NCBI GenBank assembly: GCA_016744975.1
Contig: JADGDI010000001.1
Location: 23,531-70,961 of the forward strand
Length of the DNA: 47,431 nucleotides
Origin: Hyphomicrobiales bacterium
Lineage (GTDB): Bacteria; Pseudomonadota; Alphaproteobacteria; Rhizobiales; OSC116
Direction of reading: 5' to 3'
Shown here: in pieces, positions 1 through 10,856 of the stretch
Numbering within the stretch: the stretch's first letter is position 1
Layout: each line of letters begins with the position of its first letter
Notes under the pieces: generated by a model
Told to the model about the DNA's origin: nothing
Databases searched by the model: none
What the model saw: the letters and a program-made list of their open reading frames with translations, nothing else
Translations under genes and position numbers: made by a program

Positions 1-456
1 ACCTTTCAACCCTGCCCCGCGGACCAGTCTCATTAAAAATGTTTCAGCATTATCTTCCAAATTATGCGCCACAAATAAATTACTAACTTCATTCGCCACA
101 CAATAGGATGCCATTAATTGATAACGCGCATTTCTTGCCTTTTCTTGAATAGCAGAGGTCGGTTTTTCCTCAAATACCCAAGTTAATATTTCGTGTTTTA
201 TTGATAAATCTGCACACCATCTGCCAACTTGTTGTGCTTCATGTTTTGAGGTGGGTCTTAAACCATGGTCAACCGTTAAAGCCACAATTTCAAAATCAAT
301 GCCTCTTTGCTGGCGATATTGATAAAGCGCAAACAACAAAGCCATGCTGTCACCACCACCTGAAACCGCCACAGCAAGTTTAGTCAAATTCTCCACAAAA
401 CGCGGGAATGTCGCTAAAATTAAGTCAGAATTTATAGAAGCATTATACTCAATCAT
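1..456 (-). CDS. tilS: tRNA(Ile)-lysidine synthetase, C-terminus truncated by window edge
   Basis: Reverse-strand reading from ATG at 456 gives MIEYNASINSDLILATFPRFVENLTKLAVAVSGGGDSMALLFALYQYRQ...VALTVDHGLRPTS; SGGxDS PP-loop motif; next to tol-pal. Absent from the ORF track because no stop lies in the window. Confidence 0.9.
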   Translation of the reverse strand, partial: MIEYNASINSDLILATFPRFVENLTKLAVAVSGGGDSMALLFALYQYRQQRGIDFEIVALTVDHGLRPTSKHEAQQVGRWCADLSIKHEILTWVFEEKPTSAIQEKARNARYQLMASYCVANEVSNLFVAHNLEDNAETFLMRLVRGAGLKG

Positions 457-499
457 AGGCGCTTATAGCAAATAAACTCAACAATTAAAATGAAATATA

Positions 500-1474
500 T
501 CAACCACAAACATGTTCTTTTTGTGCATCATTTGCAAGTTCAGAAAGCGCAGGGTGGCTGCTAGCATATCTTTTACTGACCTCATAATAAGCCGCGCATG
601 CATCCGATCGGTTTCCAAGAATGAGCAAACTACCAGCTAATTTAAATAGGTTATCCGGTGCTTTAGCGCCAGATTTATTAACCCGATAACCTTGATAATA
701 TACACGCGCTGCAGCCACATAATTACCCCGCAAATAATAGCTCTCTCCAAGCCAAAAATAAGCATTAGAAATTAAACTTGATGATCCAAAAAATTGAATA
801 AACTGATGAAATTTTCGCTCGGCATGAGCATAGTTTTTATCATCAAAATATCCTTTAGCTTGGTTAAAGGCCAACACTTCAGGTGCCAAATTCCCCAATA
901 TACCGCCCGCATTTCTCTCAACAGCAGAAGTCTCTGACAATCGCTTAGCAGTAGGGGCAAAGGCTTTGGCCTTAACATCTTGATCCAATGAGGACTGAAG
1001 CAACGCCTCTGGTACGGTATTTAATTCATCTTCATTATTGGGTAATATCGTTGCAACTTCACTATTTGTATCGGGTGAATTAATAGCGCGGGATTTAACT
1101 TCCAAAGTCATCGTCATACGCGGCGTATCAAGGCCTGGTGGCCTGTCCAAATACGGGTCTTCAAGCGGGGTTTGCATCACCTGATTGCTAATTGCTTTGC
1201 CTTGCGGTTGTATACTCCGCTCAAAGCTTAATAAGCGTTGTCGCATATTAAGCAATTCATTCTCAATTTTTTCAATGCGCCCAGCGGTCTCACTGTCATT
1301 AATCGGAATTTGTGTCAGTTCAAACTTTATACTCTGAATTTGCAAATGCATTTGGTGAACAGCTTGTGCGTCAAACGCCATCGCATTTCCGCTCAATCCC
1401 ATCATCAAAACCGCGCTTAAACCAATAAACGCAGTTTTATGTATTTTCAAATGGAGATTTAACGCATGTAACAT
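500..1474 (-). CDS. cpoB: Cell division coordinator CpoB / YbgF-like TPR protein
   Basis: Signal peptide, coiled coil, C-terminal TPR (YFDDKNYAHAERKFHQFIQFFGSSSLISNAYFWLGESYYLRGNY); end of tol-pal cluster. Confidence 0.9.
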   Translation of the reverse strand: MLHALNLHLKIHKTAFIGLSAVLMMGLSGNAMAFDAQAVHQMHLQIQSIKFELTQIPINDSETAGRIEKIENELLNMRQRLLSFERSIQPQGKAISNQVMQTPLEDPYLDRPPGLDTPRMTMTLEVKSRAINSPDTNSEVATILPNNEDELNTVPEALLQSSLDQDVKAKAFAPTAKRLSETSAVERNAGGILGNLAPEVLAFNQAKGYFDDKNYAHAERKFHQFIQFFGSSSLISNAYFWLGESYYLRGNYVAAARVYYQGYRVNKSGAKAPDNLFKLAGSLLILGNRSDACAAYYEVSKRYASSHPALSELANDAQKEHVCG

Positions 1475-1588
1475 TTCAACAACCAGCTTAAATGGCCTTT
1501 TACCAAAAATTATTCGACATTGAATAAAATGACATTATTTTAGGGCAAAAATAGGGCAAAAGTATAACCTAATTTCAAACCCAAAATA

Positions 1589-2080
1589 TTATCTCCCAAC
1601 CACAGCAGTCACAGCTCGGCGGTTTTGACTCCAGCATGAAATATTATCGCATAAGGAAATCGGCCGCTCCTTACCATAAGACAGTGTACTAATTGCAGCT
1701 TTATCATAACCTAAAGAGGCAAAATAGTTTTTAACACTTTGTGCGCGCTTACCGCCAAGCGCAATATTATATTGCCGCGTACCACGCTCATCAGCATGGC
1801 CTTCAATTTGGATTTTTGTTACATTATATTTTCGCAACCATGCATATTGTTTTTGCAATAATAATTTACCAGATTCATTAACACCAGTTTGGTTGGTATC
1901 AAATAAAATACTATCGCCAACTATTTGGGTAAACTCAGCAACCGTCCCAGGTTTTGCAATACTGCCAGCCCCATTTAATACGCTAGATGCATCAGTACCA
2001 AGCTCATTCTTTGTGCTACACGCGCTTAAACCAAGCGCCAAACCGAGCACCAAAACCTTTTTCATCATATTCATTTTCAT
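1589..2080 (-). CDS. pal: Peptidoglycan-associated lipoprotein Pal
   Basis: Lipobox LGLSACS, OmpA-like domain with IQIEGHADERGTRQYNIALGGKRAQSVKNYF. Confidence 0.95.
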   Translation of the reverse strand: MKMNMMKKVLVLGLALGLSACSTKNELGTDASSVLNGAGSIAKPGTVAEFTQIVGDSILFDTNQTGVNESGKLLLQKQYAWLRKYNVTKIQIEGHADERGTRQYNIALGGKRAQSVKNYFASLGYDKAAISTLSYGKERPISLCDNISCWSQNRRAVTAVVGR

Positions 2081-2123
2081 TTTATTCTCCTAAACTTAAA
2101 TACACTCTATATGTAAAGTCTTA

Positions 2124-3443
2124 TTATTTACCTAATGGCGACCATGCTGGGTCGGATGCAAATCCGCCGCTATTAATGCGTCTTTCATTGCGCCCAGTGA
2201 TATCCACACTCCAAATTGAAGGGCCACCTTTAGCGCCTCGGGTTTCTCTAAAAAACATCAATACTCGGCCATTTGGCGACCATGTTGGGCCTTCATTATG
2301 ATAACCGCCCGCCAAAATACGCTCCCCACTACCGTCTGTTTTCATAACGCCAATTAAAAACTGCCCACCAACCAATTTAGTAAAGGCAATAAAATCACCG
2401 CGCGGTGACCATACTGGGGTGGAATAAGAGCCACCACCGACGCTAATACGCTGCGCTGCGCCGCCATTTGCACCCATAACAAACAATTGCTGCGATCCGC
2501 TACGGTCAGACTCAAATACAATTTTCCGCCCGTCTGGCGAATAAGATGCAGAAGTATCCAGCGCGTTACTATTGGTAAGTTGAACAATATTTTTATTGCG
2601 CAAATCCAAACGGTAAATATTTGAATTGCCATCATTTTGGATGGACATCACAACTTTGTTGCCATCGGGCGAAAATCTAGGAGCAAAACTCATCCCTGCA
2701 AAATTTCCAACCACTTCGCGTTGTCCAGTATCGACATTTATCAGCATCACTCTAGGCTGCCCACTGGCATAGGAAATATAAGTCACCTCTTGGCGTTTTG
2801 GGCTGAACCTAGGCGATAAAACAATATCCCCACCACGTGTGAGATACTTACGGTTAAACCCGTCTTGATCCATAATCGCCAACCGCTTTACCCGCTTATT
2901 TTTCGGGCCAGTTTCAGAAATATAAACAATTCTCGTGTCAAAATAACCCCTTTCGCCAGTTAAGCGCTCGTAAATCGTGTCGGAAATTTGATGCGCCAAT
3001 TTCCGCCAATTTTTTGACCTGGCGGTATATTGAACACCAGTAATTTGTTTTTGTGAAAGCACATCCCATAGCCGTAATTGCGCATTAATATTGCCATTGC
3101 CTTCAACAACCACCAGCCCACTAACCAATGCCTTAGCACCAGTTGGTCGCCAGTTGGCAAAATTTGGTCTCTGGTCTGCGGGGCGGTTATTCTCTAAAAA
3201 AACCGATTTATCCAAAGGCGCAAATAACCCACTATTGCGTAAATCATTCATAACAACAGCGGCAATATTTTGCCCAAGCCCAATCTCTTTATTATTGCTA
3301 CCACTAAAATTTTCAACCGCAATTACCAGCGGGTCAACATTGCCCTGGTCAATTTTAACTTCAACCAATGCAAGGGCTGGCTTAGCGGTTATGAGTAACA
3401 TCGCTAAAGTAAAATAAATAAGCGCGCGTATTTTAAGCATCAT
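2124..3443 (-). CDS. tolB: Tol-Pal system translocation protein TolB
   Basis: WD40-like beta-propeller repeats (FSPDGNKVVMS, YSPDGRKIVFESDRSG). ORF extends to 3509; start probably at the internal Met-Met before the signal peptide (about 3440-3443). Confidence 0.93.
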   Translation of the reverse strand: MMLKIRALIYFTLAMLLITAKPALALVEVKIDQGNVDPLVIAVENFSGSNNKEIGLGQNIAAVVMNDLRNSGLFAPLDKSVFLENNRPADQRPNFANWRPTGAKALVSGLVVVEGNGNINAQLRLWDVLSQKQITGVQYTARSKNWRKLAHQISDTIYERLTGERGYFDTRIVYISETGPKNKRVKRLAIMDQDGFNRKYLTRGGDIVLSPRFSPKRQEVTYISYASGQPRVMLINVDTGQREVVGNFAGMSFAPRFSPDGNKVVMSIQNDGNSNIYRLDLRNKNIVQLTNSNALDTSASYSPDGRKIVFESDRSGSQQLFVMGANGGAAQRISVGGGSYSTPVWSPRGDFIAFTKLVGGQFLIGVMKTDGSGERILAGGYHNEGPTWSPNGRVLMFFRETRGAKGGPSIWSVDITGRNERRINSGGFASDPAWSPLGK

Positions 3444-3572
3444 TAAATAACCTATCTCTAATTCTTTATTTGCTAGCATATATTGATATCCCAGCGATTT
3501 AAATAACATATAGTGTCAATTTGCTTAAAATATGGCAAACAAAATGCTTTAAAACTCAATCAGAGCAGTTAT

Positions 3573-4505
3573 TTAGCCGCTATACATTTCTCTGGGATCA
3601 AATAACATAGTAAAGTCCCGCCAGACATCAAACTTTTCTGGTGGCAACATTTCATAGGGCGCACATTCTATAATCGCCCTTATTGCCGCTTCAGCCATAA
3701 TATCAAATGAAGGATGGTTAGAATAATTTAATATTTCGGGCCTTCCAATCACTTCGGCATTTTGATTTAAACTAAAACCAATTTTCACCACCACACTGCC
3801 TGCATCCTGTGCGCCAGCAGGGATAGACCAACAAGAAATCATATGATTTTTTACCGCATTATATTCATATTGACTAAGTGATGCGACCTCAACATTTTCT
3901 AGCGTCTCAGCAGTTTCGCTGCCCGTATTTTCATTAAAGTCCAATTCAACATCATCACTAGCATTTAGCTCAAGCTTATCAAGCAATGCCGATATTTTCT
4001 GCTCATCCAATTTTTTTGGTTTAGGCTTAGGTTTAATGTCCTTAGGTAATGGCGGGCGCTTAGGGGGCCTAGGCACAGCAGTCAGTTTTACAACTGCTTT
4101 ATGCTTGGCTGGCTCCGACTTAGCCTTAGGGGCTTCAATTGTCTTTTCAATAAGCTTTTCCAGCGCCTGTTTAGGTTTAGGCTTGGGTTTAGGCTTAGGC
4201 TTAGGCTTAGGCTTAGGCTTGGGTTTGGGCTTGGGTTTAGGCTTGGGTTTGGGCGTGGGTTTGGGCTTGGGTTTCACAACAGACTTCTTAACTGGCTTCT
4301 TAACTGCCAACTTTTCAGTTTTTTTAACCGCTAAATCTTTTGCTTTTTTAATGCCCACTTGTTCAATCGGCGCAATAGCAACAATTTCCACCGCAACAGG
4401 CTTGGCTTCATTAACCTTAAGCGGTTCAACCAAGTTAAAACTGATAATCGCAGTAACCAACAGGCTACCATGTAAAATTGCGGTTACAAACCAACCAAAT
4501 TTCAT
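3573..4505 (-). CDS. tolA: TolA / TonB-C-terminal-type protein with long Lys-Pro spacer
   Basis: N-terminal TM, long (KP)n tract, C-terminal CWSIPAGAQDAGSVVVKIGFSLNQNAEV...RAIIECAPYEMLPPEKFDVWRDFTMLFDPREM; lies between tolR and tolB. Confidence 0.88.
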   Translation of the reverse strand: MKFGWFVTAILHGSLLVTAIISFNLVEPLKVNEAKPVAVEIVAIAPIEQVGIKKAKDLAVKKTEKLAVKKPVKKSVVKPKPKPTPKPKPKPKPKPKPKPKPKPKPKPKPKPKQALEKLIEKTIEAPKAKSEPAKHKAVVKLTAVPRPPKRPPLPKDIKPKPKPKKLDEQKISALLDKLELNASDDVELDFNENTGSETAETLENVEVASLSQYEYNAVKNHMISCWSIPAGAQDAGSVVVKIGFSLNQNAEVIGRPEILNYSNHPSFDIMAEAAIRAIIECAPYEMLPPEKFDVWRDFTMLFDPREMYSG

Positions 4506-4537
4506 TGATCTACTTTCAAATGCTTTGGCAAAATAAA

Positions 4538-4987
4538 TTATTGTTCAACCGTCGATACCAAACCGATGGATTTAAACCCTGCTTCACTAATATGCCCAAT
4601 TACCCGCATGAATTCGCCATAAGGCACATTTTTGTCGCCACGAACAAATATTTTTTCTTTAAAGCCGTTTTTAGACAGAGCTTTTAATTTACCAACCAAC
4701 TCTTCAAATAAAATTTCCGCTTCTTGAATATAAATTTTACCATCTGTTCCAATGGTAATTGATAAAGGCTCGCTGTTAGCAGCCAATGCACCCGCTTCAG
4801 ACTCGGGCAATTCAATCGGCACACCTGTGGTTAACATTGGCGCTGCAACCATAAAAATAATCAACAATACCAACATCACATCAACCATCGGCGTCATGTT
4901 TATTTCCGAAATTGGCGCATGTCGGTTACGGCGGGTACGCCGTCCCGTTGGGCGGTTATAATGGCCGTTACCTGTTGTCATTCCCAT
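4538..4987 (-). CDS. tolR: Biopolymer transport protein TolR
   Basis: ISEINMTPMVDVMLVLLIIFMVAAPMLTTGVPIELPE; ExbD/TolR family. Confidence 0.95.
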   Translation of the reverse strand: MGMTTGNGHYNRPTGRRTRRNRHAPISEINMTPMVDVMLVLLIIFMVAAPMLTTGVPIELPESEAGALAANSEPLSITIGTDGKIYIQEAEILFEELVGKLKALSKNGFKEKIFVRGDKNVPYGEFMRVIGHISEAGFKSIGLVSTVEQ

Positions 4988-4992
4988 AATTT

Positions 4993-5682
4993 TTATCCAT
5001 TTTCAAATTGACGTGAGAATATCGCCGAAAACTCATCTGCAAAATTTTCTAAATCTTGCCCAATACGGCCAATCTCACCAGAGAATTTATTGTAAAATAT
5101 TACCGCAGGTATCGCTGCAACTAGGCCAATTGCCGTTGCAAATAACGCTTCTGCAATACCAGGAGCTACCACCGCTAAACTTGTACTTTTAGAAGCAGCA
5201 ATCGCAGTAAAACTATTCATAATGCCCCATACCGTTCCAAAAAGGCCAACAAATGGCGCTGCACTTCCTGTGGTCGCTAAAAACATCAAATGCCGTTCAA
5301 GCGAGCCAACTTCACGCTGGATGGTCACATCCATTACTTTTTCTATCCGCATCTGTAGCGAAATTCGGTTATCAACATCACTGTCTTTACCAGCTTCTTG
5401 TGCCCGTTTCCATTCTCGCATTGCCGAAACAAATATTGCAGCCATTGGGTTATCTGGTCGTTGTCCAATATTGCGATATAGATCATCCAAGTTCTGCCCA
5501 GACCAAAAAGCCTTTTCAAACTGTTTTGATGCTTTGCGGCTTTTTGAAATTACAAAAAACTTATCGCCGATAATTTTCCAACTCCAAATAGAAGCCATAG
5601 CAAGACCAATCATCACAAGTTTTACAACAATATGCGCCTGCCAAAACAATTCAAAAATCGAACTTCCGCCTACTTCATTCAT
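4993..5682 (-). CDS. tolQ: TolQ proton channel protein
   Basis: MotA/TolQ/ExbB family; VGLFGTVWGIMNSFTAIAASKSTSLAVVAPGIAEALFATAIGLVAAIPAVIFYN. Confidence 0.95.
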   Translation of the reverse strand: MNEVGGSSIFELFWQAHIVVKLVMIGLAMASIWSWKIIGDKFFVISKSRKASKQFEKAFWSGQNLDDLYRNIGQRPDNPMAAIFVSAMREWKRAQEAGKDSDVDNRISLQMRIEKVMDVTIQREVGSLERHLMFLATTGSAAPFVGLFGTVWGIMNSFTAIAASKSTSLAVVAPGIAEALFATAIGLVAAIPAVIFYNKFSGEIGRIGQDLENFADEFSAIFSRQFENG

Positions 5683-5887
5683 TTAAAACCCCAATTGTAA
5701 AAATACAGTCTTAGTTGCAAACACGCTAACACCTAAAACCCTCACTTTATTTTGCTTATATCTCACGGAAATCTGTTTTAATTACGGCAAAATGCCACCC
5801 ATCCGTTAATCAGCTAAGATAAGTACAAGTTGGTAAAATATGGTTAATTTTTAGTAAAAACACAAATCAAGACCCATAAACTAAAAC

Positions 5888-6334
5888 TTATAAACCAAGT
5901 TGAAGCTTAACTATCTCATTGGTTGCAGCATCAATACGCGTTGGTTTACCATTACTGTCAATAATTGCACAAGTTACGACCGCTTTAAATAATATTTTGT
6001 CAGCGCAATGAACCTCTTGCATCAAAACAAACCGCACGCCTTTAAGTGATATAAAATGGGTTTTAACTTCAATGACATCATCAATTTTTGCTGGTAGCAA
6101 AAAATCAATATCCATGTGGCGCACGACAAAAAATAATGGCTTATCCAACATTGCTAATTTGTCATGGTGTATATCGAGCAATCGCAAATAATCACTGCGC
6201 CCACGCTCACAAAACCGTAAATAACTGGCATGATAAACCCTGCCTGAAAAATCAGTATCTTCATAATATATTCTAATCGGCAATATATGCTGTTTTTCTA
6301 CTATTTTTCCACCAAGTCCAGCCTGCATATTCAA
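5888..6334 (-). CDS. ybgC: YbgC-type acyl-CoA thioesterase
   Basis: [32 protein letters not shown] hot-dog thioesterase motif; between tolQ and ruvB. Confidence 0.93.
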   Translation of the reverse strand: MNMQAGLGGKIVEKQHILPIRIYYEDTDFSGRVYHASYLRFCERGRSDYLRLLDIHHDKLAMLDKPLFFVVRHMDIDFLLPAKIDDVIEVKTHFISLKGVRFVLMQEVHCADKILFKAVVTCAIIDSNGKPTRIDAATNEIVKLQLGL

Positions 6335-7386
6335 TCCAAATCTTCAAACAAATTACCCTGAATAATCGCAGGGTTTTTAGGCACTCTCATACCAAGATGT
6401 TCAAACGCTTGTGGGGTTAACACTCGCCCACGTGGCGTTCTTGCAACAAATCCAAGTTGAATCAAATAAGGTTCGATCACTTCTTCAATACTGTCACGCC
6501 CTTCGCTCATCGCAGCAGCAATGGTGTCCGCACCAACAGGCCCGCCATGATAATTTTTAGCAATGATGTTAAGATATTTATGATCCATTTTATCAAGTCC
6601 AATATGGTCAACTTCAAGCCGCGTCAACGAGGCATCAGCAATCTCTTTATCAACCTTTTCCTGCTTGGCTACAATCGCAAAATCACGCACCCTTCGTAGC
6701 AATCGCCCTGCAACGCGGGGCGTGCCGCGCGCTCGCCGTGCAATTTCCATCGCGCCATCTTTACTCATGGCCACACCAAGCACCCGCGCACCACGCTCTA
6801 CAATTGAGCATAATTCATCATGGGTGTAATATTCAAGCCTTATCGGAATACCAAATCTATCGCGCAATGGTGTGGTTAATAGTCCTGTCCTTGTGGTTGC
6901 TGCAACCAAAGTAAACGGCGCCAATTCAATCCGAACCGAGCGAGCAGCAGGGCCTTCACCAATAATCAGATCAAGCTGAAAATCTTCCATGGCAGGATAT
7001 AAGATCTCCTCAACCGCAGGGCTAAGGCGATGAATCTCATCGATGAATAACACATCGCCCTCGTCCAAATTAGTCAATAAAGCCGCTAAATCACCTGATT
7101 TTGCAATCACCGGGCCTGAAGTTGCTTTAAAATTCACCCCTAATTCCCGCGCAACAATTTGCGCCAAAGTGGTTTTTCCAAGCCCAGGTGGGCCAGCAAA
7201 TAATACATGGTCAAGCACATCATCACGGGCCTTTGCCGCACCAATGAATATTGAAAGATTTTCCCGCGCGGTCTTTTGCCCCGTAAAATCCGATAATTCT
7301 AGCGGTCGAAAACTGGCTTCGCTTTCTGCCACTCCATCTTCTGTTTTTTTATTGCCATCAATCATGCGGTCATCGGTTTCAGACAT
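6331..7386 (-). CDS. ruvB: Holliday junction branch migration ATPase RuvB
   Basis: [62 protein letters not shown]. Confidence 0.98.
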   Translation of the reverse strand: MSETDDRMIDGNKKTEDGVAESEASFRPLELSDFTGQKTARENLSIFIGAAKARDDVLDHVLFAGPPGLGKTTLAQIVARELGVNFKATSGPVIAKSGDLAALLTNLDEGDVLFIDEIHRLSPAVEEILYPAMEDFQLDLIIGEGPAARSVRIELAPFTLVAATTRTGLLTTPLRDRFGIPIRLEYYTHDELCSIVERGARVLGVAMSKDGAMEIARRARGTPRVAGRLLRRVRDFAIVAKQEKVDKEIADASLTRLEVDHIGLDKMDHKYLNIIAKNYHGGPVGADTIAAAMSEGRDSIEEVIEPYLIQLGFVARTPRGRVLTPQAFEHLGMRVPKNPAIIQGNLFEDLD

Positions 7387-7389
7387 GGT

Positions 7390-8010
7390 TTAATTCGCCA
7401 ATTCTTTTAATGCCAAACGGATCAGTTTTTCGGTTTTAGTATCTGCCCCATTTTCAGCTATTACTTTAGCCACCGCGCCTGCTGATTGGCCGCTTCCATA
7501 GCCTAAATTGCTCAACGCACTAACCGCATCCGCCGCCGCACTTGGTAAAGCAGAAGCATCTTCATCACCTGCTAAAATACTAGAAATAGAACCAACTTCG
7601 CCGCTAAAGGCTGGTATTTTATCTTTTAATTCTGTTACAATCCGCTGCGCAACTTTGGGGCCAACCCCAGGTGTTCTAGCCACCATTGCCTTATCTGCAA
7701 GGCTAATCGCGCTGACCAACTCGTTAGAGGATAAAGTCGATAAAATTGCCAAAGCCACCTTTGCCCCAACACCTTGCACACTTTGAACCAAGGTGAACCA
7801 TTCTTTTTCAGCTTCAGTCGCAAAGCCAAATAACCGCAGTTGGTCTTCGCGCACAAAGGTTTCAATTAACAGACTAATTTCTTGCCCCTTAGCTGGCAAG
7901 GCCGCAATGGTGCGAGTTGACGCACTCACCAAATAACCAACCCCTTGAACATCCAATATTAAAGTTGATTCGGTAAAACTATCGACAATACCTGTTAATT
8001 TTCCAATCAT
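7390..8010 (-). CDS. ruvA: Holliday junction branch migration protein RuvA
   Basis: MIGKLTGIVDSFTESTLILDVQGVGYLV; LVQSVQGVGAKVALAILS; operon with ruvB/ruvC. Confidence 0.97.
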   Translation of the reverse strand: MIGKLTGIVDSFTESTLILDVQGVGYLVSASTRTIAALPAKGQEISLLIETFVREDQLRLFGFATEAEKEWFTLVQSVQGVGAKVALAILSTLSSNELVSAISLADKAMVARTPGVGPKVAQRIVTELKDKIPAFSGEVGSISSILAGDEDASALPSAAADAVSALSNLGYGSGQSAGAVAKVIAENGADTKTEKLIRLALKELAN

Positions 8011-8042
8011 TTCAGCCCCTTACTTCAGCATATAGCCCTTAT

Positions 8043-8558
8043 TCAACCAACCACTTTCAAAGCTTTCGCGCCTCTATATTGCGCATGTGTGATGGCAATA
8101 GCAAGTGCATCTGCTGCATCTGCATTTTTGGGGTTAGCATTAGGTAGTAATATCTTTAGCATATGTAAGATTTGGTTTTTATCAGCATGCCCTGCCCCAA
8201 CCACGGTTTTTTTAACCTTATTCGGTGCATATTCAGCAACTAACAATCCAAATCTTGCAGGTACAACCAAGGCAATGCCCCGAGCTTGGCCTAGTTTTAA
8301 CGCACCAGCAGGGTCTTTATTAACAAAGGTATTCTCAACCGCCGACTCGTCCGGCTTAAATTGCTCAATAATCTCATAAAGCTGGTCATGCAATTGGCAA
8401 AGCCTAACCGCAAGTTCTAACTTACCATCAGATTTGATAACCCCATTGGCAACATGTTTAAGGTTAGAGCCCTGACAATCAATAATCCCCCAACCCATAT
8501 TTCGCAAACCAGGGTCAATGCCAATGATACGAACAGGTTGCGCTCTACTGATTGCCAT
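8043..8558 (-). CDS. ruvC: Holliday junction resolvase RuvC
   Basis: [53 protein letters not shown]. Confidence 0.98.
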   Translation of the reverse strand: MAISRAQPVRIIGIDPGLRNMGWGIIDCQGSNLKHVANGVIKSDGKLELAVRLCQLHDQLYEIIEQFKPDESAVENTFVNKDPAGALKLGQARGIALVVPARFGLLVAEYAPNKVKKTVVGAGHADKNQILHMLKILLPNANPKNADAADALAIAITHAQYRGAKALKVVG

Positions 8559-8570
8559 GATCGTTAACGC

Positions 8571-9317
8571 CTATTCTTCTGCAATAGCTTGCATAAGACT
8601 GTCGCTCAGTTCCAAGTTAGAATAAACTTCCTGCACATCATCATCATCTTCAAGGTTTGAAATTAGATTATAAACTTTAACCCCAGTTTCATCATCAAGA
8701 TCAATCATCACTTGCGGTTTCCAAATTAAATTGGCCGATTTTGGTTCACCAAATTGTGCTTCTAACGCTTTGGCTACAGCATGCAACTCACTGGAATCAC
8801 AATAAATGTCATGTCCATCATCACTGCTTTCACAATCATCCGCGCCCGATTCAAGTACAGCTTCCATCATGGCATCTTCATCAGCAACATCCGCGCCATA
8901 TGAAATACAACCCACTTTATCAAACCCAAATGACACACTGCCATCCGCGCCCATCGAGCAACCAGCTTTGGTAAAAATAGATCGCACAGACGATGCCGTA
9001 CGGTTTTTATTATCGGTTAAAGCTTCAACAATAATGCCAACCCCGCCAGCTGCAAAACCCTCGTAACGCATTTCATCATAATTAGCCACATCCGTATCAG
9101 ATTTTTTAATTGCACGGGTGATCACATCTTTAGGCAGGCTATTTTGCTTGGCAGTGTTAACAGCAAGGCGTAAACGTGGGTTCATATCCACATCAGGACT
9201 GCCCATTTTAGCCGCAACAGTAATTTCTTTGGCTAGTTTTGAAAATAATTTTGAACGTTTTTTGTCTTGGGCGCCTTTTCTATGCTGAATATTTGCCCAT
9301 TTTGAATGTCCTGCCAT
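8571..9317 (-). CDS. yebC: YebC/PmpR family protein
   Basis: MAGHSKWANIQHRKGAQDKKRSKLFSKLAKEI; acidic C-terminus. Confidence 0.97.
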   Translation of the reverse strand: MAGHSKWANIQHRKGAQDKKRSKLFSKLAKEITVAAKMGSPDVDMNPRLRLAVNTAKQNSLPKDVITRAIKKSDTDVANYDEMRYEGFAAGGVGIIVEALTDNKNRTASSVRSIFTKAGCSMGADGSVSFGFDKVGCISYGADVADEDAMMEAVLESGADDCESSDDGHDIYCDSSELHAVAKALEAQFGEPKSANLIWKPQVMIDLDDETGVKVYNLISNLEDDDDVQEVYSNLELSDSLMQAIAEE

Positions 9318-9415
9318 GTCATAACCTTTAACTTTGTAACGAATGTGATTCGTTTTAACTAATATCGTTTCTTATATCTTGGAAATTACTAAACTTCAAC
9401 CGATATGTTCTTCTT

Positions 9416-10240
9416 TTATTCTACCCAAAAATCTGGTAACTGATCTTGCAACATACCACCAATTCTAAGCGGTGAGCAATGTCTTGCAAACCCTGTTTTG
9501 TCGTCAATATCCACCGCGAAACCACAAAGGGTAGCAATACCCTCAGCAGGTTTAAAGCCGCCCATACGCCGCCCATAAATAAACCGATTAAGCGGCTCAT
9601 CTTTAAGCGCGCCGATCACACTATCATAATCACCACACATGCCGGCATCAGTCATATACGCGCTACCACCTTGCATAATATGCGCATCCCCCGTGGGCAC
9701 ATGGGTGTGGGTACCAACTACGGCGGACACTCTGCCATCCAAAAAATGCCCCATCGCCATTTTTTCAGATGTCGCTTCAGCATGAAAATCCACAAATATT
9801 GCATCGGCCATTTGCCCAAGTGAGCATTGCTCGATCTGTTGTTCAACCGCCATAAACGGGCAATCTCTTGGCGGCATAAAAACCCGCCCAAGTGCATGAA
9901 CAACCAATATCATTGCGCCATTTTTCGCCTTATAAAGCCCCGTACCACGCCCAGGTGTGCCATTGGCAAAATTAACTGGCCGTACCAAAAAATCATATTT
10001 TTCAACAAAGATCAGCGCTTCTTTTTTGTCCCAGCAATGGTCACCCATGGTGATCACATCCGCACCTGCATCATATAAATCAAGCGCAATCTCTTCCGAA
10101 ATGCCAAAGCCCCCTGCTGAGTTTTCACCATTAACTATCACAAAGTCTAATTTGTACCGATCGCGCAAAGTAGGCAATAAATCATAAACTATTTCACGTC
10201 CAACTCGGCCATAGACATCGCCTAAAAATAACAAACGCAC
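9416..10240 (-). CDS. YmdB-type metallophosphoesterase
   Basis: MRLLFLGDVYGRVGREIVYDLLPTLRDRYKLDFVIVNGENSAGGFGISE...GTHTHVPTGDAHIM. Confidence 0.9.
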   Translation of the reverse strand: MRLLFLGDVYGRVGREIVYDLLPTLRDRYKLDFVIVNGENSAGGFGISEEIALDLYDAGADVITMGDHCWDKKEALIFVEKYDFLVRPVNFANGTPGRGTGLYKAKNGAMILVVHALGRVFMPPRDCPFMAVEQQIEQCSLGQMADAIFVDFHAEATSEKMAMGHFLDGRVSAVVGTHTHVPTGDAHIMQGGSAYMTDAGMCGDYDSVIGALKDEPLNRFIYGRRMGGFKPAEGIATLCGFAVDIDDKTGFARHCSPLRIGGMLQDQLPDFWVE

Positions 10241-10253
10241 ATATTTTCCTAAT

Positions 10254-10820
10254 CTAAGCCTTTACGGCCAAAAAATCATTTTCAGTTAAAATATAACCAA
10301 GGCGCTTATCATGCAAGCCCATTGGCACATTTTTCATTTCTTGCCCTGCAAAACCAACACCAATAGCACTAGCATGCCTTAGCGCTTCCAATGTTCGGTC
10401 ATAAAACCCGCCGCCATACCCCAATCGACCACCTGCTAAATCAAATCCTAAAAGTGGCAATAATATAATATCTGGCTGTAAGGTTTCATTTTTCTCACTT
10501 GGCGATGAAATATCATATAAATCCCCCGCCATTTCACAACCAGCAGACCAATGCCTAAACACCAAAGGGGCGCTTTTTTCAACCACAACAGGCATAGCGA
10601 GTTTTACGCCCAATAGCTGCAACTGTTCAGCAAGCAAAAACAGGCTAAGTTCACTACCAAAAGCATTATAAAAACTAACGGTGGGCGCAGCCAAATTACA
10701 AGTTTCTAAAATGGGTTTTGCAAATTCAACAATGCCTTGCGCAGCCTGAATACCAGTTAAGGCTAGTTGTTTTCGTAATTCTATTTGAGTTTTGCGAGCC
10801 TTAATTTTAGTAAGTCTCAA
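10254..10820 (-). CDS. fthC: 5-formyltetrahydrofolate cyclo-ligase (start uncertain; TTG at 10820 or nearby GTG proposed)
   Basis: LPLLGFDLAGGRLGYGGGFYDRTLE motif. The ORF track start (10991) would read through the 6S RNA, so the N-terminal about 57 aa are probably not coding. Confidence 0.88.
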   Translation of the reverse strand: MRLTKIKARKTQIELRKQLALTGIQAAQGIVEFAKPILETCNLAAPTVSFYNAFGSELSLFLLAEQLQLLGVKLAMPVVVEKSAPLVFRHWSAGCEMAGDLYDISSPSEKNETLQPDIILLPLLGFDLAGGRLGYGGGFYDRTLEALRHASAIGVGFAGQEMKNVPMGLHDKRLGYILTENDFLAVKA

Positions 10821-10856
10821 ACCATCACTATCCACCAAAACACCCCGCCAAATAAG

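Noticed and set aside
201-383. Short plus-strand ORFs antisense to tilS, cpoB, tolB, prpE, pepF and others in the ORF track
   Set aside because: All lie opposite strongly supported genes and show no recognisable protein features; treated as antisense noise.
4036-4536. Plus-strand ORF encoding a (GL)n repeat protein
   Set aside because: Antisense shadow of the Lys-Pro codons of tolA; no family support.
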